Source: Entonaema liquescens (Eukaryota; Ascomycota; Sordariomycetes; Xylariales; Xylariaceae). Taken from it: DNA of 64,000 nt. Numbering within the stretch: position 1 is the stretch's first letter; each line of letters opens with the position of its first letter. The stretch is taken from the NCBI GenBank assembly GCA_902805475.1, contig CADCSX010000001.1:1798001-1862000 (forward strand). Reading direction: 5' to 3'. The notes beneath the pieces were generated by a model that had not been told where the DNA came from, did not search any database, and saw only the letters and a program-made list of their open reading frames with translations. The translations under genes and the position numbers were made by a program. This document shows, in pieces, positions 1-10,470 of the stretch.

Positions 1-820
1 GGGTCGATCGCGTAGTTGGTGGTGGTGGTGCCGCCGAGGGGCGTCGCTCGCCGATGGGTGATGTAGCGCCCAGCCCGGACATTCCGCGGAGTTCTGGGGT
101 TGGAGGTTAGCATTGCAAGTGCAATTGTTACTATTTGGGAAGGGAGAATTACTCTTTAGGTATGCGCTCTGCTTTTTCCTGAAGCCGGCGCTCGCCTCTT
201 GCACTCGCGCTGCGAGGCTGATTTGTATGTTCTTGGCCATGGTCTCCTCGGCCCTGGTCATGGAGCCGGTCTGCTTGCTCTCGCGCACCATCTGCTCGAC
301 GCGCTGGATGCAGCGGTGGCAATCGTGGAAGGCCTTTGTGATGCTCTGGGTCAGGCGCTCGATCTCGCTCTCCTCGGCCTTCTTGGCCTCCTCGTCGTTG
401 AAGCCGGGGAGCACGTGCTTCTGGTGCAGGCGCTCGAGGGTCTGCGACTTGCGGGCGACTTCGGCGAGCAGGTCCGAGACTTCGTCGTTGATGTCGGCCC
501 AGCGCGGGGGTAGCAGGTCCATCTCGATGACGGCGTCGCCGTCGTCGTGGTAGTCGGCGCCCGAGAGCAGGCCCTGCTGGTCCTCAGCGCCGCTGCTGGC
601 GCCGCTACCGCGGGCGAATTCCGGAAAGCCATTTCTGTCGCCGCTGGGGCCGAGGCCGTATCGAGGCTTCTTGGCCGGGTGGTGGGCGTAGGATTGGCGG
701 TAGGATATATAGCTACATTTTAAGATTCCCGGTGTAAGTCTCGAGCGACGTCGGATGGGATAGGATAGGTAGATAACAAAGTTGGCTTGGGGCTCACAGG
801 TTGGTGCGGTCTCGCCACAT
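1..820 (-). CDS. TLG2: Tlg2/syntaxin-16 family t-SNARE, N-terminal part
   Basis: Partial gene reading off the left edge. Exons on the minus strand are 820-798, 712-153 and 93-1. Intron 1 (797-713) has a GTGAGC donor and a TGTAG acceptor; intron 2 (152-94, 59 nt) has a GCTAAC branch site and a CCCCAG acceptor. Phases agree across both joins. The protein begins MWRDRTNLYISYRQSYAHH, a start I recognise from fungal Tlg2. A Habc-type region follows (EMDLLPPRWADINDEV, then a long heptad-rich stretch with QTLERLHQKHVLPGF). The last visible exon encodes a Pro/Ser-rich linker after LRGMSGLG. The SNARE motif and membrane anchor expected in this family lie outside the window. Tlg2 is a t-SNARE for fusion of endosome-derived vesicles with the late Golgi. 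The start is the first ATG in a perfect family context. It is divergent from calmodulin, with 1.1 kb between the starts. Confidence 0.93.
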
Positions 821-1932
821 GGCGGACGCGAATAGAAGGTGTTAACACCCTCACTTTGACTATTCTGATATCGATGGGAAAAACGAATTGGGGACGAGAA
901 ACAAGTTTGCTAGTAATCGGACGATAAATGCGCTGGCAAGACAAGTCGGTAATATAGTACAGTATTTGGTAATAGTAGTTAGGTATGATACCTCTCGAGT
1001 CCAGTCTAATAGATCAATTGTTGTATATTGTACAGATTTACAGCCGATGGAGATGCAGAACTGCCAGCTCCCTTACAGCTGACGTAGCTTCGACCAGTCT
1101 GGGCCGTATGTACTATGTACTATGTATTATGTATCATGTATTATGTACACTCCTTTTTGGGGTTGCAGGGCTGACGAAACATTTGCACGAGCATTCCGCA
1201 TAGATACGCGCATGTAGATTCAATATTCGGGACTGATTGGCATTTAAACGTGCATCGGTGCTACGGATAGATGCAAGTCAATGTGTTAGCCTATTACATG
1301 TACCGAGCCTTGCTAGCCTCCACCGCTAAAACATGAGCAGCATGAGCTACATCTAATAGCGCACGGTCCGTTGTAGTCGCACCATATGTATCTAGGTAAT
1401 ATGCATTTGATTGTGTAGGACTTGTTAGGACTTTAAAAATACCTAATGTAAGTGTATAGGTAGCCTTCCGTAGGTATAAGTATAATTCTTAATAAATCTA
1501 GTGTGATATACTTATAAGAGGCAGTTTATAGAGAACACAGGTAGAACGAAGAAGAAGAAAAGGACTAGAAGAACCCGCTTGGTTGCCTCTTTCCATTCAG
1601 TTAGGCAAAGATCCAAAGTGGCTTCCCATTCCCCCCCCTCCCCCCTTAACTTTTAAGGAGGTACACCCCTAATACTTTCTGTACAAATACAAAAAGCCCC
1701 TCCATCATCCACCTCTCCCCACTATTTTATCAAATCCAGCCCTGCCTTGTTCCTAATATTATTGAGCCAACCCTTGACGCTTCTCAAAACCAGAGGCCGT
1801 TCTTCCTCCTTGGCAACCTACATATTCTGCAGTTGACTGTGATAGCGAACAAGCGACACTCGTTCTTTCGCTTACCTTCCATCTCTATTGTGAACCTATA
1901 CACATTCATCCCATCTCAAAAACAGCTCAACC
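821..1932. promoter_or_regulatory. Divergent intergenic region between TLG2 and calmodulin
   Basis: This 1.1 kb separates two divergently transcribed genes, so it must hold both promoters and 5' leaders. Visible content: an imperfect TATGTAC/TATGTAT tandem tract around 1107-1147, AT-rich DNA from 1420 to 1510, and a strong pyrimidine tract at about 1628-1650 (a C-run block) followed by CT-rich leader sequence up to the calmodulin ATG. The CT-rich stretch is typical of core promoters of highly expressed fungal genes. No specific factor site can be named with confidence. Confidence 0.6.
1107..1147. repeat. Imperfect TATGTAC/TATGTAT tandem repeat
   Basis: About five units of a TACTATG/TATTATG-like heptamer with point differences lie in the TLG2-calmodulin intergenic region. 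It is a small minisatellite-like tract of unknown significance. Confidence 0.7.
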
Positions 1933-2924
1933 ATGGTATGTCTTTGCTCAACAGTCACCGCCAACCCAGAGAGAACCCCGCCGATGAGGGGCTCTAAGGA
2001 GGTGAAAATAGTGCTCGCGCTGACCTCGTGTTCTATTACCACAGGCCGATTCTCTTACTGAAGAGCAAGTCTCCGAGTTCAAGGAGGCCTTCTCCCTTTT
2101 TGTAAGTATTTCCTAGATATGCATGAATTATTTGCTTCTCATAGCTGTCGATATTAGCTATTGAATCGTTCTCCTTTTGATGACGTACCCGCTAATAACT
2201 TCTGTATAGGACAAAGACGGTGATGGTAAGTTGCTACCTCAACAACATTAATAAAGCATCCCATCTTTGTTTGAGCCGACCGAAGCAAGCAATTATACCA
2301 CGATTGCCTCTACTCCACCTGCCTCGTGCCCATATACCGACGAGCCAAGTCGACTAACCTAAAATTGCTAGGACAAATCACAACAAAGGAGCTGGGTACT
2401 GTCATGCGATCGCTGGGTCAAAACCCCTCCGAATCTGAGCTTCAGGACATGATCAACGAAGTCGATGCCGACAACAATGGAACCATTGACTTCCCTGGTG
2501 AGTTGATTGCTGCCTGGCGCAACGTCGTACCACCTCGAAGCCTTACTGATGTTCGGGTTACGCAGAGTTCTTGACCATGATGGCACGTAAGATGAAGGAC
2601 ACCGACTCCGAGGAAGAAATCCGAGAAGCCTTTAAGGTTTGCAACCCTCAACTTATATGAACAATTTTCAGTCGCTTATCCACAAATAGGTCTTCGACCG
2701 TGACAACAACGGCTTCATCTCCGCTGCTGAGCTCCGCCACGTTATGACTTCCATCGGAGAGAAGCTCACCGATGACGAGGTCGATGAGATGATTCGTGAG
2801 GCTGACCAGGATGGTGATGGCCGCATCGACTGTAAGTAAACCTTTCACCGTAGACTGAGGGCTCTGTACATACTAACTCGTACTATTAGACAACGAGTTC
2901 GTCCAGCTGATGATGCAGAAATAA
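1933..2924 (+). CDS. CMD1: Calmodulin
   Basis: Seven exons: 1933-1935, 2045-2101, 2210-2225, 2372-2497, 2566-2636, 2690-2831 and 2890-2924. They sum to 450 nt, 149 residues plus TAA, the exact length of fungal calmodulin. The first exon is only the start codon, followed by GTATGT; exon 3 is a 16-nt micro-exon. The four EF-hand loops read [36 protein letters not shown] and [12 protein letters not shown], and introns interrupt the first, second and fourth. The protein ends QLMMQK. Introns carry clear branch sites (GCTAATAAC near 2191, CGACTAACC near 2351). Calmodulin is the cytosolic Ca2+ sensor that activates calcineurin, CaM kinases and other targets. The sequence looks fully conserved and the gene intact. 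ORF scans miss it because no exon exceeds 142 nt. Confidence 0.98.
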
Positions 2925-4350
2925 AATGGAGAAAGAAAGCAGAGACTTGTTAGACTTTAGCTAACTTGTTGCCGTCATACCCACTTCTTATGTTGCGATG
3001 AGCTTTTCTTTTCTCTCGGGACCGTGATCAGTGGGACGCTATTGATTGAGCTGGCATTCCCAGCTCGGGTGGTGGTATACACATGAAATGGTGTTAGGTT
3101 GAAAGACGGGCAGGATCTCCTCCGCGAACGGCTGTCTTGACTCTATATTTCCCCATAAAACAATAGCACGTCAATCTCGGTGTGACTTAACGTCCGCTTC
3201 TCTAGTTATGTTTATCTCGTGAAACTTAAAAGGCCTACGATGGTATGGTTAGAGCTTCATAGCTCATTTTATGTAGTATTCGATTGACGAGGTCACGTCT
3301 TTTATTCAACATTAATTATATGATGACTTCTTGACAAGCCTCTCAGTTATGACCTAGTAACGTAAATTGCCAATTCCAAGCGTTTGAGGTGAGGCATGGT
3401 AGATCTAATATACATAGAGGCTTCTGCACTGGTTTAGATGCAAGTGTATAAACTTAACCTAAACTTCCTGAAATCTCCAACTTACATTTGTGGCTCTTCG
3501 TAGCACTAATTAAGAATAGCCACAGAAAAGGTTACCAAGAAATAGTTAGACTTGGAATGTTCTTCGTAAACAGATATGTATAACCAGATATGATTGCCGT
3601 TTGTGCCTTGCTTCTACTTGATGAAATTTAACACACAGTTCCTAATTTTTATATTAATTATAGTCTACTAGTTGAAACCAGGAAGTTCTCAGTGCTTATG
3701 AGGTGAAGTCAGAATTATACCATGGAATAAATAGCCAGGTTTCATTTATTAGTTGGGTATTGTAGTCAAAGAGGATTTCATTATAGAAGTGCTAAAGAGT
3801 TAAGGTTCGGTGACAACCTATGGCCTATATGTGCAGGAGCTTGGGCCAGCAGCAACCTATTCAATTAACTTACTTCGTAGGGCACTAAAGTTGAGTCTAT
3901 GTGGTGGAGAATTGGGGGGGGGGCTTACGGAAGCGGAACACCTTGACAAGGAAGCTCCGTCTTGAAACCCCTTTTTTTAAATTCAACTTTATTTTTCTTT
4001 ACATTCGGACTTTACCAAAGAATCACCACTCAACAAAAATCCCTTAGCTGCGTCCCACAGACACGTAGAGAGTCCCATACCGCGAACCATGATATAAAGC
4101 TCGCCCCGCTCCTCCAATCTTTTGCTGTAATAATTCATTCGTCTGATGTTTAGCTACGAATTCAAGATCTCTTACCTGCTTGCCTCTAGGAAAGCTGACC
4201 TTTTCGTCAGTTCTCCGGGCTGAGACTAAAAACAATCTGTACTCGAGCGATGTGAATATTTGCTTCCCTCCGACTGTATTCGCTAGCTTTGAAGCCGTAT
4301 TAGAGTAATATACGTTAGATCTACGTTCCCAATCCGCTATAATCACAGCC
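2925..4350. other. Intergenic region downstream of calmodulin and upstream of the GH47 gene
   Basis: No gene is supported in these 1.4 kb. The first few hundred bases should hold the calmodulin 3' UTR; the last few hundred hold the mannosidase promoter and leader. The middle is AT-rich with scattered stops in all frames. The only distinctive element is a run of nine G at about 3914-3923. Confidence 0.5.
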
Positions 4351-6183
4351 ATGGCCGTTCGTCGAGTCCGAATACTCCTCGCTGCGGTTAGCATTTGGAT
4401 ACTTGCGTCATGGTATTATAGCTGGCACCCGCCCGCTGGTTCGGGCATTTTCAGCCCTATGCGTGGTCCGGGTGGCCGTTCTAAGTCGGCCTCGACTGGT
4501 TCGAAAAGCCTAAAATGGGAAAAGCGTCCTCCCCAGTACCCCGTGGAAAAACTCGCTACGCTCCCGACCAATAGACCTTCCAAACGAATACCGCGTGTAC
4601 AAGCTGCGAGACCAAAGGAAAGTACTTCTGATAAGGACTTGCGGCTACGAAGACTTGCTGCTATCAAAGACAGCTTCCAACACAGTTGGAATGGCTACAA
4701 GAAATATGCGTGGGGTCATGATGAAATCAAACCCCTCTCAGGATTATATAAGGATCCTTTTGCCGGGTGGGCAGCAACCATCGTCGATTCTCTGGACAGT
4801 CTCTGGCTCCTTGATATGAAAGATGATTTTGAATTTGCGGTGAAGGCTTGCGAGACAATTGATTTCACAACTACGGAGACCCGTGACATCAACATCTTTG
4901 AGACGACAATTCGATATCTCGGGGGCTTCTTAGCAGCATACGAGCTAAGCGAGAAGCAATATCCGGGCCTACTTAAGAAGGCGATCGAGGTGGCAGATTT
5001 AGTAATGTCGTGCTTCGACACGCCGAACCACATGCCTATAACACGATTCCCCTGGAAGGATTATGTTAGGGGTAAGGCGCAGGTAGCTCCAGGACACGCC
5101 CTACTAGCTGAAGTTGGGTCGCTAAGCCTGGAACTTACCAAGCTATCTCAATTGACTGGCGACATGCAATATTATGATGCTGTACAACGAATCGCCGATG
5201 GCTTAGAAAAAGACCAAATGAAAACTGCACTGCCAGGGTTGTGGCCGATTATGGTAGACCCTTCAAAGACACCTCTGAGGTCTTCTGGAGACTCATTTAC
5301 GCTCGGTGGAATGGCCGATAGTACTTTCGAGTACTTGGGAAAGCAATACTTATTGCTCGGAGGTGCCCTTGATCAACCCCGTAAGATGTACGAAGACTTC
5401 ATAGACGTTGCGAAGAAATACCTTCTCCGTCGCGCCCTAAACCCGGACAATCTAAAACTACTCTTCTTCGGTGACGCTAGGGTCGTCACGATGCCCGAGG
5501 GCGGCGAAGAGATTGTGCATACCCCGATAGCACAACACTTGACGTGTTTTGCAGGAGGTATGGTGGGCATGGCAGCTAAGATCTTCGACCGCCCGTCGGA
5601 TCTGGTTGTAGCGGAGCAGTTGACAGAGGGGTGCGTGTGGTCATACAACCAAACTGGCTCGGGTATTGGCCCCGAGCTGTTCCGTTTTGTCCCTTGTGAC
5701 CTAGACGTTACTAAGGACGACTGTCAGTGGAGCGAGGCGCGCTGGACAGACGCGATAAGGAAGTTTTGGGGTCGCAATACTAAGGGCGGCACGCTTTCCG
5801 ACAAGCAGATCAAAGATAACATCATAGGGGCACGGAACCTACCTCTTGGTATGGTTAATGTTGACGACCGTCGGTATCTTCTGCGTCCCGAGGCCATCGA
5901 GTCCGTGTTTATGATGTGGCGCATGACGGGAGATCCCAAGTACATGGAGAAGGCGTGGGCTATGTTTGAAGCAGTGGAGAAGTGGACACGGTCGAAGTAC
6001 GCCTCGGCGGCGTTAGACGATGTGACGGAGAAGAAGCCGGAGCAGGTGGATAGCATGGAGAGCTTCTGGCTGGCCGAAACACTCAAGTATTTCTACTTGA
6101 TCTTCGGGGATTGGGATCTAGCTAGTCTGGATGAATGGGTATTGAACACTGAGGCGCATCCTCTTAGGCGCGCAGACGCATGA
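4351..6183 (+). CDS. Class I alpha-1,2-mannosidase (GH47), type II membrane protein
   Basis: Single-exon gene of 610 residues. Residues 7-22 form a signal anchor (ILLAAVSIWILASWYY) after a short basic N-terminus, so the enzyme should face the ER/Golgi lumen. A variable Pro/Lys-rich stem (about 25-100) leads to a full GH47 domain from about 102: SFQHSWNGYKKYAWGHDE, DPFAGWAATIVDSLDSLWLL (135-154), FETTIRYLGG (183-192), the conserved Cys pair at 399 and 428, LRPEAIESVFMMWR (511-524), and the terminal TEAHP (600-604), whose Thr binds the catalytic Ca2+ in characterised members. Family members trim alpha-1,2-linked mannose from N-glycans. The 600-residue length and signal anchor fit a processing Mns1-like enzyme better than an Mnl1/EDEM protein. 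Which of several fungal paralogues it is cannot be decided from sequence alone. The start is the only ATG upstream of the anchor. Confidence 0.95.
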   Translation: MAVRRVRILLAAVSIWILASWYYSWHPPAGSGIFSPMRGPGGRSKSASTGSKSLKWEKRPPQYPVEKLATLPTNRPSKRIPRVQAARPKESTSDKDLRLRRLAAIKDSFQHSWNGYKKYAWGHDEIKPLSGLYKDPFAGWAATIVDSLDSLWLLDMKDDFEFAVKACETIDFTTTETRDINIFETTIRYLGGFLAAYELSEKQYPGLLKKAIEVADLVMSCFDTPNHMPITRFPWKDYVRGKAQVAPGHALLAEVGSLSLELTKLSQLTGDMQYYDAVQRIADGLEKDQMKTALPGLWPIMVDPSKTPLRSSGDSFTLGGMADSTFEYLGKQYLLLGGALDQPRKMYEDFIDVAKKYLLRRALNPDNLKLLFFGDARVVTMPEGGEEIVHTPIAQHLTCFAGGMVGMAAKIFDRPSDLVVAEQLTEGCVWSYNQTGSGIGPELFRFVPCDLDVTKDDCQWSEARWTDAIRKFWGRNTKGGTLSDKQIKDNIIGARNLPLGMVNVDDRRYLLRPEAIESVFMMWRMTGDPKYMEKAWAMFEAVEKWTRSKYASAALDDVTEKKPEQVDSMESFWLAETLKYFYLIFGDWDLASLDEWVLNTEAHPLRRADA

Positions 6184-7998
6184 GGGTTATATGGTCGGGG
6201 TTAGTATATGAAGGATAGAGGACCGGACTTGATACCCCTAGAGGAAATGATATATGAGTGGTATAAATGTCGCATAGTAACGATTTGGATTGGATTGGAT
6301 TGGATTGGACTGGGCTGGATTGAATTAGGGGATCATGTTAACTGCAATGTCGCGATGATTTGTCTAGAATACCTACAATATTCTTCGGCTAGAGAATCGA
6401 GTTGCATGATACAGCTTTGAACTTCGAGATTGAGTGTTACATCCGTCCTGAGTAATTGCTATAACCTAGCCTGAACATTTCCATTTGACATGTACCAGAT
6501 AGATCTAAATATTAAGAATATGCGAAACAATATTTATTTATATAACTAACTAATATATACCCTTCGTAGTTTTAATGAGAGCCGAAAGTCGCTTGCACTT
6601 ACCGTTATACCCGAGTACCTCGAATATCGGATAAGGACCCTTTTGGACACACAGTCTAATGTTCCCGACAGGATCCGAATGCAAGAGACGATTTGCTGTT
6701 TGCAGCAGCCCCTGTCCTGATACATAAAAGCTCGACCCGATCCGTTTGACATCTGCATTAACTTCCTTTGGTTTTCAAGTTTTTAAGTTTTCTTCTTCAT
6801 TCTTACCTAGGTATACAAATTATCAAAAACCTCACCAGAATGGAGGATCAACCTCGTCGGGCGAGAATCACGCGCTAGTCTCTCTCGCCTCGGGCGGCCG
6901 AGGCCGAATTATTTTATTTTATTTATTTATTTTTTTTTTTTTATAAATTAAACAATTCGGTCTTTGCTATTCGCTTTCTCCACTTCCAGGTCAGCTTATG
7001 TACTTGGGTACCGTTGCTCTTGTCTACAACGCAAAGACTGCGCAGACAAATCACAATGGCAGGTTTGAGCGCGTGTTGGATTGCCGGAGTTGGCACTTTG
7101 TTTTTTTATCGGGTTGGCGTGGACATGGGCAAGCCTTTGCCCATCGTATTTCCGCTCTTCGCACTTTTCGGCGCTTTGCCACCGGCAAGCTAGAGCTCCG
7201 TTCGTCATAGTGTGCTCACACTCCTGCTCGCTTTACTCAATCGCGTAAGAGGCAGATGATTGGAGTTAAAGAGCTGGGGTTAGAGCTTGGAGTTAGAGAT
7301 GGAGCTCGAGTTGGAGATTGATAAGAAAAGTGAGGTAAAAGGTAGGTTAGCGTGTGTAAGTCACAAGAAAAAAAAAAAAAAAAAGAGCGGTTATTACCGC
7401 TTTCTCACCGCTGAAGCTTGGGTTCCATGGTTAAAATGTGGTGACTATCTTTTTCTTCTTTAGTTCCCGCTTAGTTAATAGTTTTGTTACTTATATGGTA
7501 CTAGTTCAGTCATTGTCTTATACCTATCGGTAAATCTAGGTACCTAGGTAGTTATACGAAATCTATACGTTTTCTTCACCAGATTCCCCTTACATTACAT
7601 TACAAACACCTTCCCCCTTTCTGATTCTATTGTCTTACCTAATTGTGATATAATTCTATGAGATACGGTACTACTATCTCTTTCTTACGGGATTAAATCA
7701 CGAAAGATACTATAGAAAAGTACCAAATTTATCTAGTTACTCACTTACTAACTCGTGTGTGAAATAGGTCTGCTACAACGTTTTTTTGTAGGCCAGCAAA
7801 CTCGAGAATACACACATTCTCTTCATCTCTTCAGAGTGGAGATCTTATAAACCTCCTCCTTTCTCCGCTTGCACATCATAACCTGCATTCTACGCCTATC
7901 TTATTCCTCACCTACAGATAGGAGTAATTGGCATCTCCGGGTGTATATCCGAGCTTTCTCAACAATACTAGCTCGGTGTGCATATTAGTTGCTCAGCT
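6184..7998. other. Intergenic region between the GH47 and CDF genes
   Basis: No gene is supported in 1.8 kb. Contents: a (GGATT)n tract at 6287-6310, the palindrome TACCTAGGTA at 6804-6813 and again at 7541-7550, the latter overlapping TAGGTACCTA at 7537-7546, a T-rich low-complexity block at 6908-6945, repeats of GGAGTTAGAG type at about 7260-7320, and an A-run at 7369-7384. The last 200 bases are CT-rich leader for the cation transporter gene. Confidence 0.5.
6287..6310. repeat. (GGATT)n tandem repeat
   Basis: Five near-perfect copies of TGGAT/GGATT about 100 bp after the mannosidase stop codon. This is a pentanucleotide microsatellite. Confidence 0.85.
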
Positions 7999-9390
7999 AT
8001 GGCTTCTAATATCTCACCTCACGCTGCCTCGCGCTCGCATTTAAGCGATTACCAGCATGGGCAAGCGTCTAGCTCACGATCCTCGGTCCACACACCTATA
8101 TCATATTCTCATCACTCTCATTCTCCTCACAACAATGCCACGAGCACAGGTGTAGAAGCCATGGATGAAAATGGCGACCAGCCCGTGGCTCGCCACCCTC
8201 CCGGCACTGCTGCGGATCTCGAGTCGCAGACCGGCCCCGCACGCTACGGAGGCAATGACCCATATAACTTGTCCTCGGCCTTCAAGACGGCCGAGCAGCT
8301 AGACGAGATTAAGGCTAACACGGCCCGCAAGCGTACAGGCGCTGTCAGCTCGGGCGTTGATCAGCTCGCTTCCAGCCTCCGTGCTCGTAGGGTCCAGACA
8401 TTCTACCACAAGCAGAATGACACGATCAAGCAAATGCTCAAATCGGTGGAGGAACACTCCACCGAAGCCCAAAACGAGGCCGGCGACGATAACCTACGGG
8501 TTAAGATTGCCGTCATAGGCTCCTTCGCCGCCAACGTGTTCCTGGCTGCTCTGCAGATCTACGGCGCCGTGTCCTCCGGCTCGTTGTCTCTCTTCACTAC
8601 TATGGCCGACGCCGTCTTCGACCCCATGAGCAACCTCACTCTGATCCTCGTCCAGCAGTCTATGAAGCGCGTGGATCCCAACAGGTTCCCGTCCGGCAAG
8701 GCGCGCCTGGAGACGGTGGGCAACATCACCTTCTGCTTCATGATGACGGCCGTGTCCGCCATCCTGATCGCCTTCTCGTGCCAGGACATCTCCAACCGCC
8801 GGGGCACGGCGGCCGAAGTTAATAACTTCCACCTGCCCTCGGTGATCGCGGTGTGTGTGGCCTTCGCCACCAAGTTCGGCCTGTTCCTGTACTGCTGGGG
8901 CATCAAGGACAAGTACAGCCAGGTGAACATCCTGTGGCAAGACCACCGCAACGACCTGCTCATCAACGGGTTCGGCGTGCTCACGTCGGTCGGCGGATCG
9001 AAGCTAGCATGGTGGATCGACCCTATGGGGGCCATCATCATCTCGCTCATCATCAGCGCCGCCTGGCTGCACCAGGCCTTCGAGGAGTTCATGACGCTGG
9101 TGGGGCGCGCGGCCGATATCGACGTCCACCGCCTCATCACCTACGTGTGTCTGACGTACTCGGACTCCATCCTCGGCATCGACACCGTCCGCGTCTATCA
9201 CTCCGGCCCCAAGCTCATCGCCGAGATCGACATCGTCATGGACCCCGCTGATCCCCTGCGCACCACCCACGACGTCTCAGAGGGCCTCCAGATCGAGCTA
9301 GAGAAATTGCCGAATATCGAACGCGCTTACGTCCACGTCGACTACGAGACTACGCATAAGCCCGAGCATAGCTATCGGAAAGATCTGTGA
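7999..9390 (+). CDS. Cation diffusion facilitator, Mn2+-type metal transporter
   Basis: Intronless gene of 463 residues. The frame is open from 7978 but begins there with GTG, so I place the start at the first ATG (MASNISPHAA). A Ser/His-rich cytosolic N-terminus of about 160 residues leads to the CDF domain. Membrane segments start at KIAVIGSFAANVFLAAL. Helix 2 carries DAVFD (204-208) and helix 5 carries DHRND (315-319). DxxxD in both helices is the signature associated with Mn2+ transport, whereas Zn2+ members usually have HxxxD. Conserved family stretches include SGSLSLFTTMAD, GKARLETVGNITFCF and WWIDPMGAIIIS. The cytosolic C-terminal domain ends YVHVDYETTHKPEH. The role is probably metal/H+ exchange into an internal compartment, with Mn2+ as the inferred substrate. 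Confidence 0.93.
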   Translation: MASNISPHAASRSHLSDYQHGQASSSRSSVHTPISYSHHSHSPHNNATSTGVEAMDENGDQPVARHPPGTAADLESQTGPARYGGNDPYNLSSAFKTAEQLDEIKANTARKRTGAVSSGVDQLASSLRARRVQTFYHKQNDTIKQMLKSVEEHSTEAQNEAGDDNLRVKIAVIGSFAANVFLAALQIYGAVSSGSLSLFTTMADAVFDPMSNLTLILVQQSMKRVDPNRFPSGKARLETVGNITFCFMMTAVSAILIAFSCQDISNRRGTAAEVNNFHLPSVIAVCVAFATKFGLFLYCWGIKDKYSQVNILWQDHRNDLLINGFGVLTSVGGSKLAWWIDPMGAIIISLIISAAWLHQAFEEFMTLVGRAADIDVHRLITYVCLTYSDSILGIDTVRVYHSGPKLIAEIDIVMDPADPLRTTHDVSEGLQIELEKLPNIERAYVHVDYETTHKPEHSYRKDL

Positions 9391-9439
9391 GCGTTGTTGG
9401 GGTGTAGTGTGGTGGTGGGGTAGTGGGATAGAGGGAGGA

Positions 9440-9471
<32 letters not shown>

Positions 9472-10470
9472 GGAGTTCGTCGGCGGTATTGGTATTCGTG
9501 GACCACGAACGGAGGTAGTCAATCACGAGTGCATGGTGAATTGTTATGGCGTTTTGCGTAGAGGCGTGGGAAACGAACGCGGGAAAGAAAGATACTAGGT
9601 GGAAGTCGTCCCGGGGAAAGAAAGAAAGAGGCGTAGGTTTATCAGCGTCGTAGTAATAGTTATTAAGTTCCCAAGCGGAATATCCAAAGGCATTCACGGC
9701 CAACAATACAACACGTCAGTGAAGATATGATTTGTGAATCGTTAGTGTTAGGATGAATGTAGGACTTTCAACTCCATGGTGTTGTCCGATTTTGTGTTAT
9801 AGCAACCCAGTTAGGTTTTCCGCTCGAGCTTTTCGCGAACTAGACACAGACCATTTATCTAACAACGGCTTCAGACACCCCTAGACATTCATATATATCT
9901 AAGCTTACCCTACCTACATTACCATTCTCAACAAACCCAACATTGACAGCTCTGGAGACCTATGACTCAAACGATCGATATTACTCACGATATCTGATAC
10001 TAATACGAGGCTAAGTTATCGATTCCGGCCCTATAGGAATCCTAGCCTAGTTCATTCCAGCTCCCCTGATATAATAGGTTCTTTTCGACCCAGATAAATT
10101 ACGAGCAGGTTACATGAACGCAGACACGTCATCAACAATACCTAACCGTAGTTCCGAGCCATCAAATATGCATCAGTGGATAAGCCTCCCTGGTTATCTA
10201 GAGATATAAGAGCAGTCACTGTAACGTAATATCACAACTTCAAAGCATTCCTGCCCAGTCAGAATCATCTGTGCTGGGAATCCAATCACGCTCATTCAAA
10301 AATACCATGTTGCTTTCGCGGCTGAAAGGAGTTCTGCTAACCGCTGTTATCAGAATTTCCTCTGACGCGGGATTTTGCATGCCTTCCTTTGCACTGGAGT
10401 AGGTATAATAGGATCGCAGATATAGCATATCGAGTCAAGTGTGTTAGCGTACGTGGTTTCATCGGATGAT
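9391..10470. other. Intergenic region between convergent CDF and 2EXR-like genes
   Basis: The two flanking genes converge, so this 1.1 kb holds two 3' regions. A perfect TAGA tetranucleotide tract sits at 9441-9470, inside the likely 3' UTR of the transporter gene. Purine-rich GGGAAAGAAAGAAAGA sequence follows near 9614. No further coding sequence is supported. Confidence 0.5.
9441..9470. repeat. (TAGA)n microsatellite
   Basis: About seven and a half perfect TAGA units, 50 bp after the transporter stop codon. Confidence 0.95.

Noticed and set aside
7056..7193. 45-codon ATG frame starting MAGLSACWIAGVGTLFFY, hydrophobic
   Set aside because: Too short to support without conservation or expression; it overlaps another frame of equal merit and lies in a probable promoter region.
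8494..9140. 150- and 193-codon minus-strand frames within the transporter gene
   Set aside because: Shadows of the GC-biased sense frame, which has a complete CDF domain.
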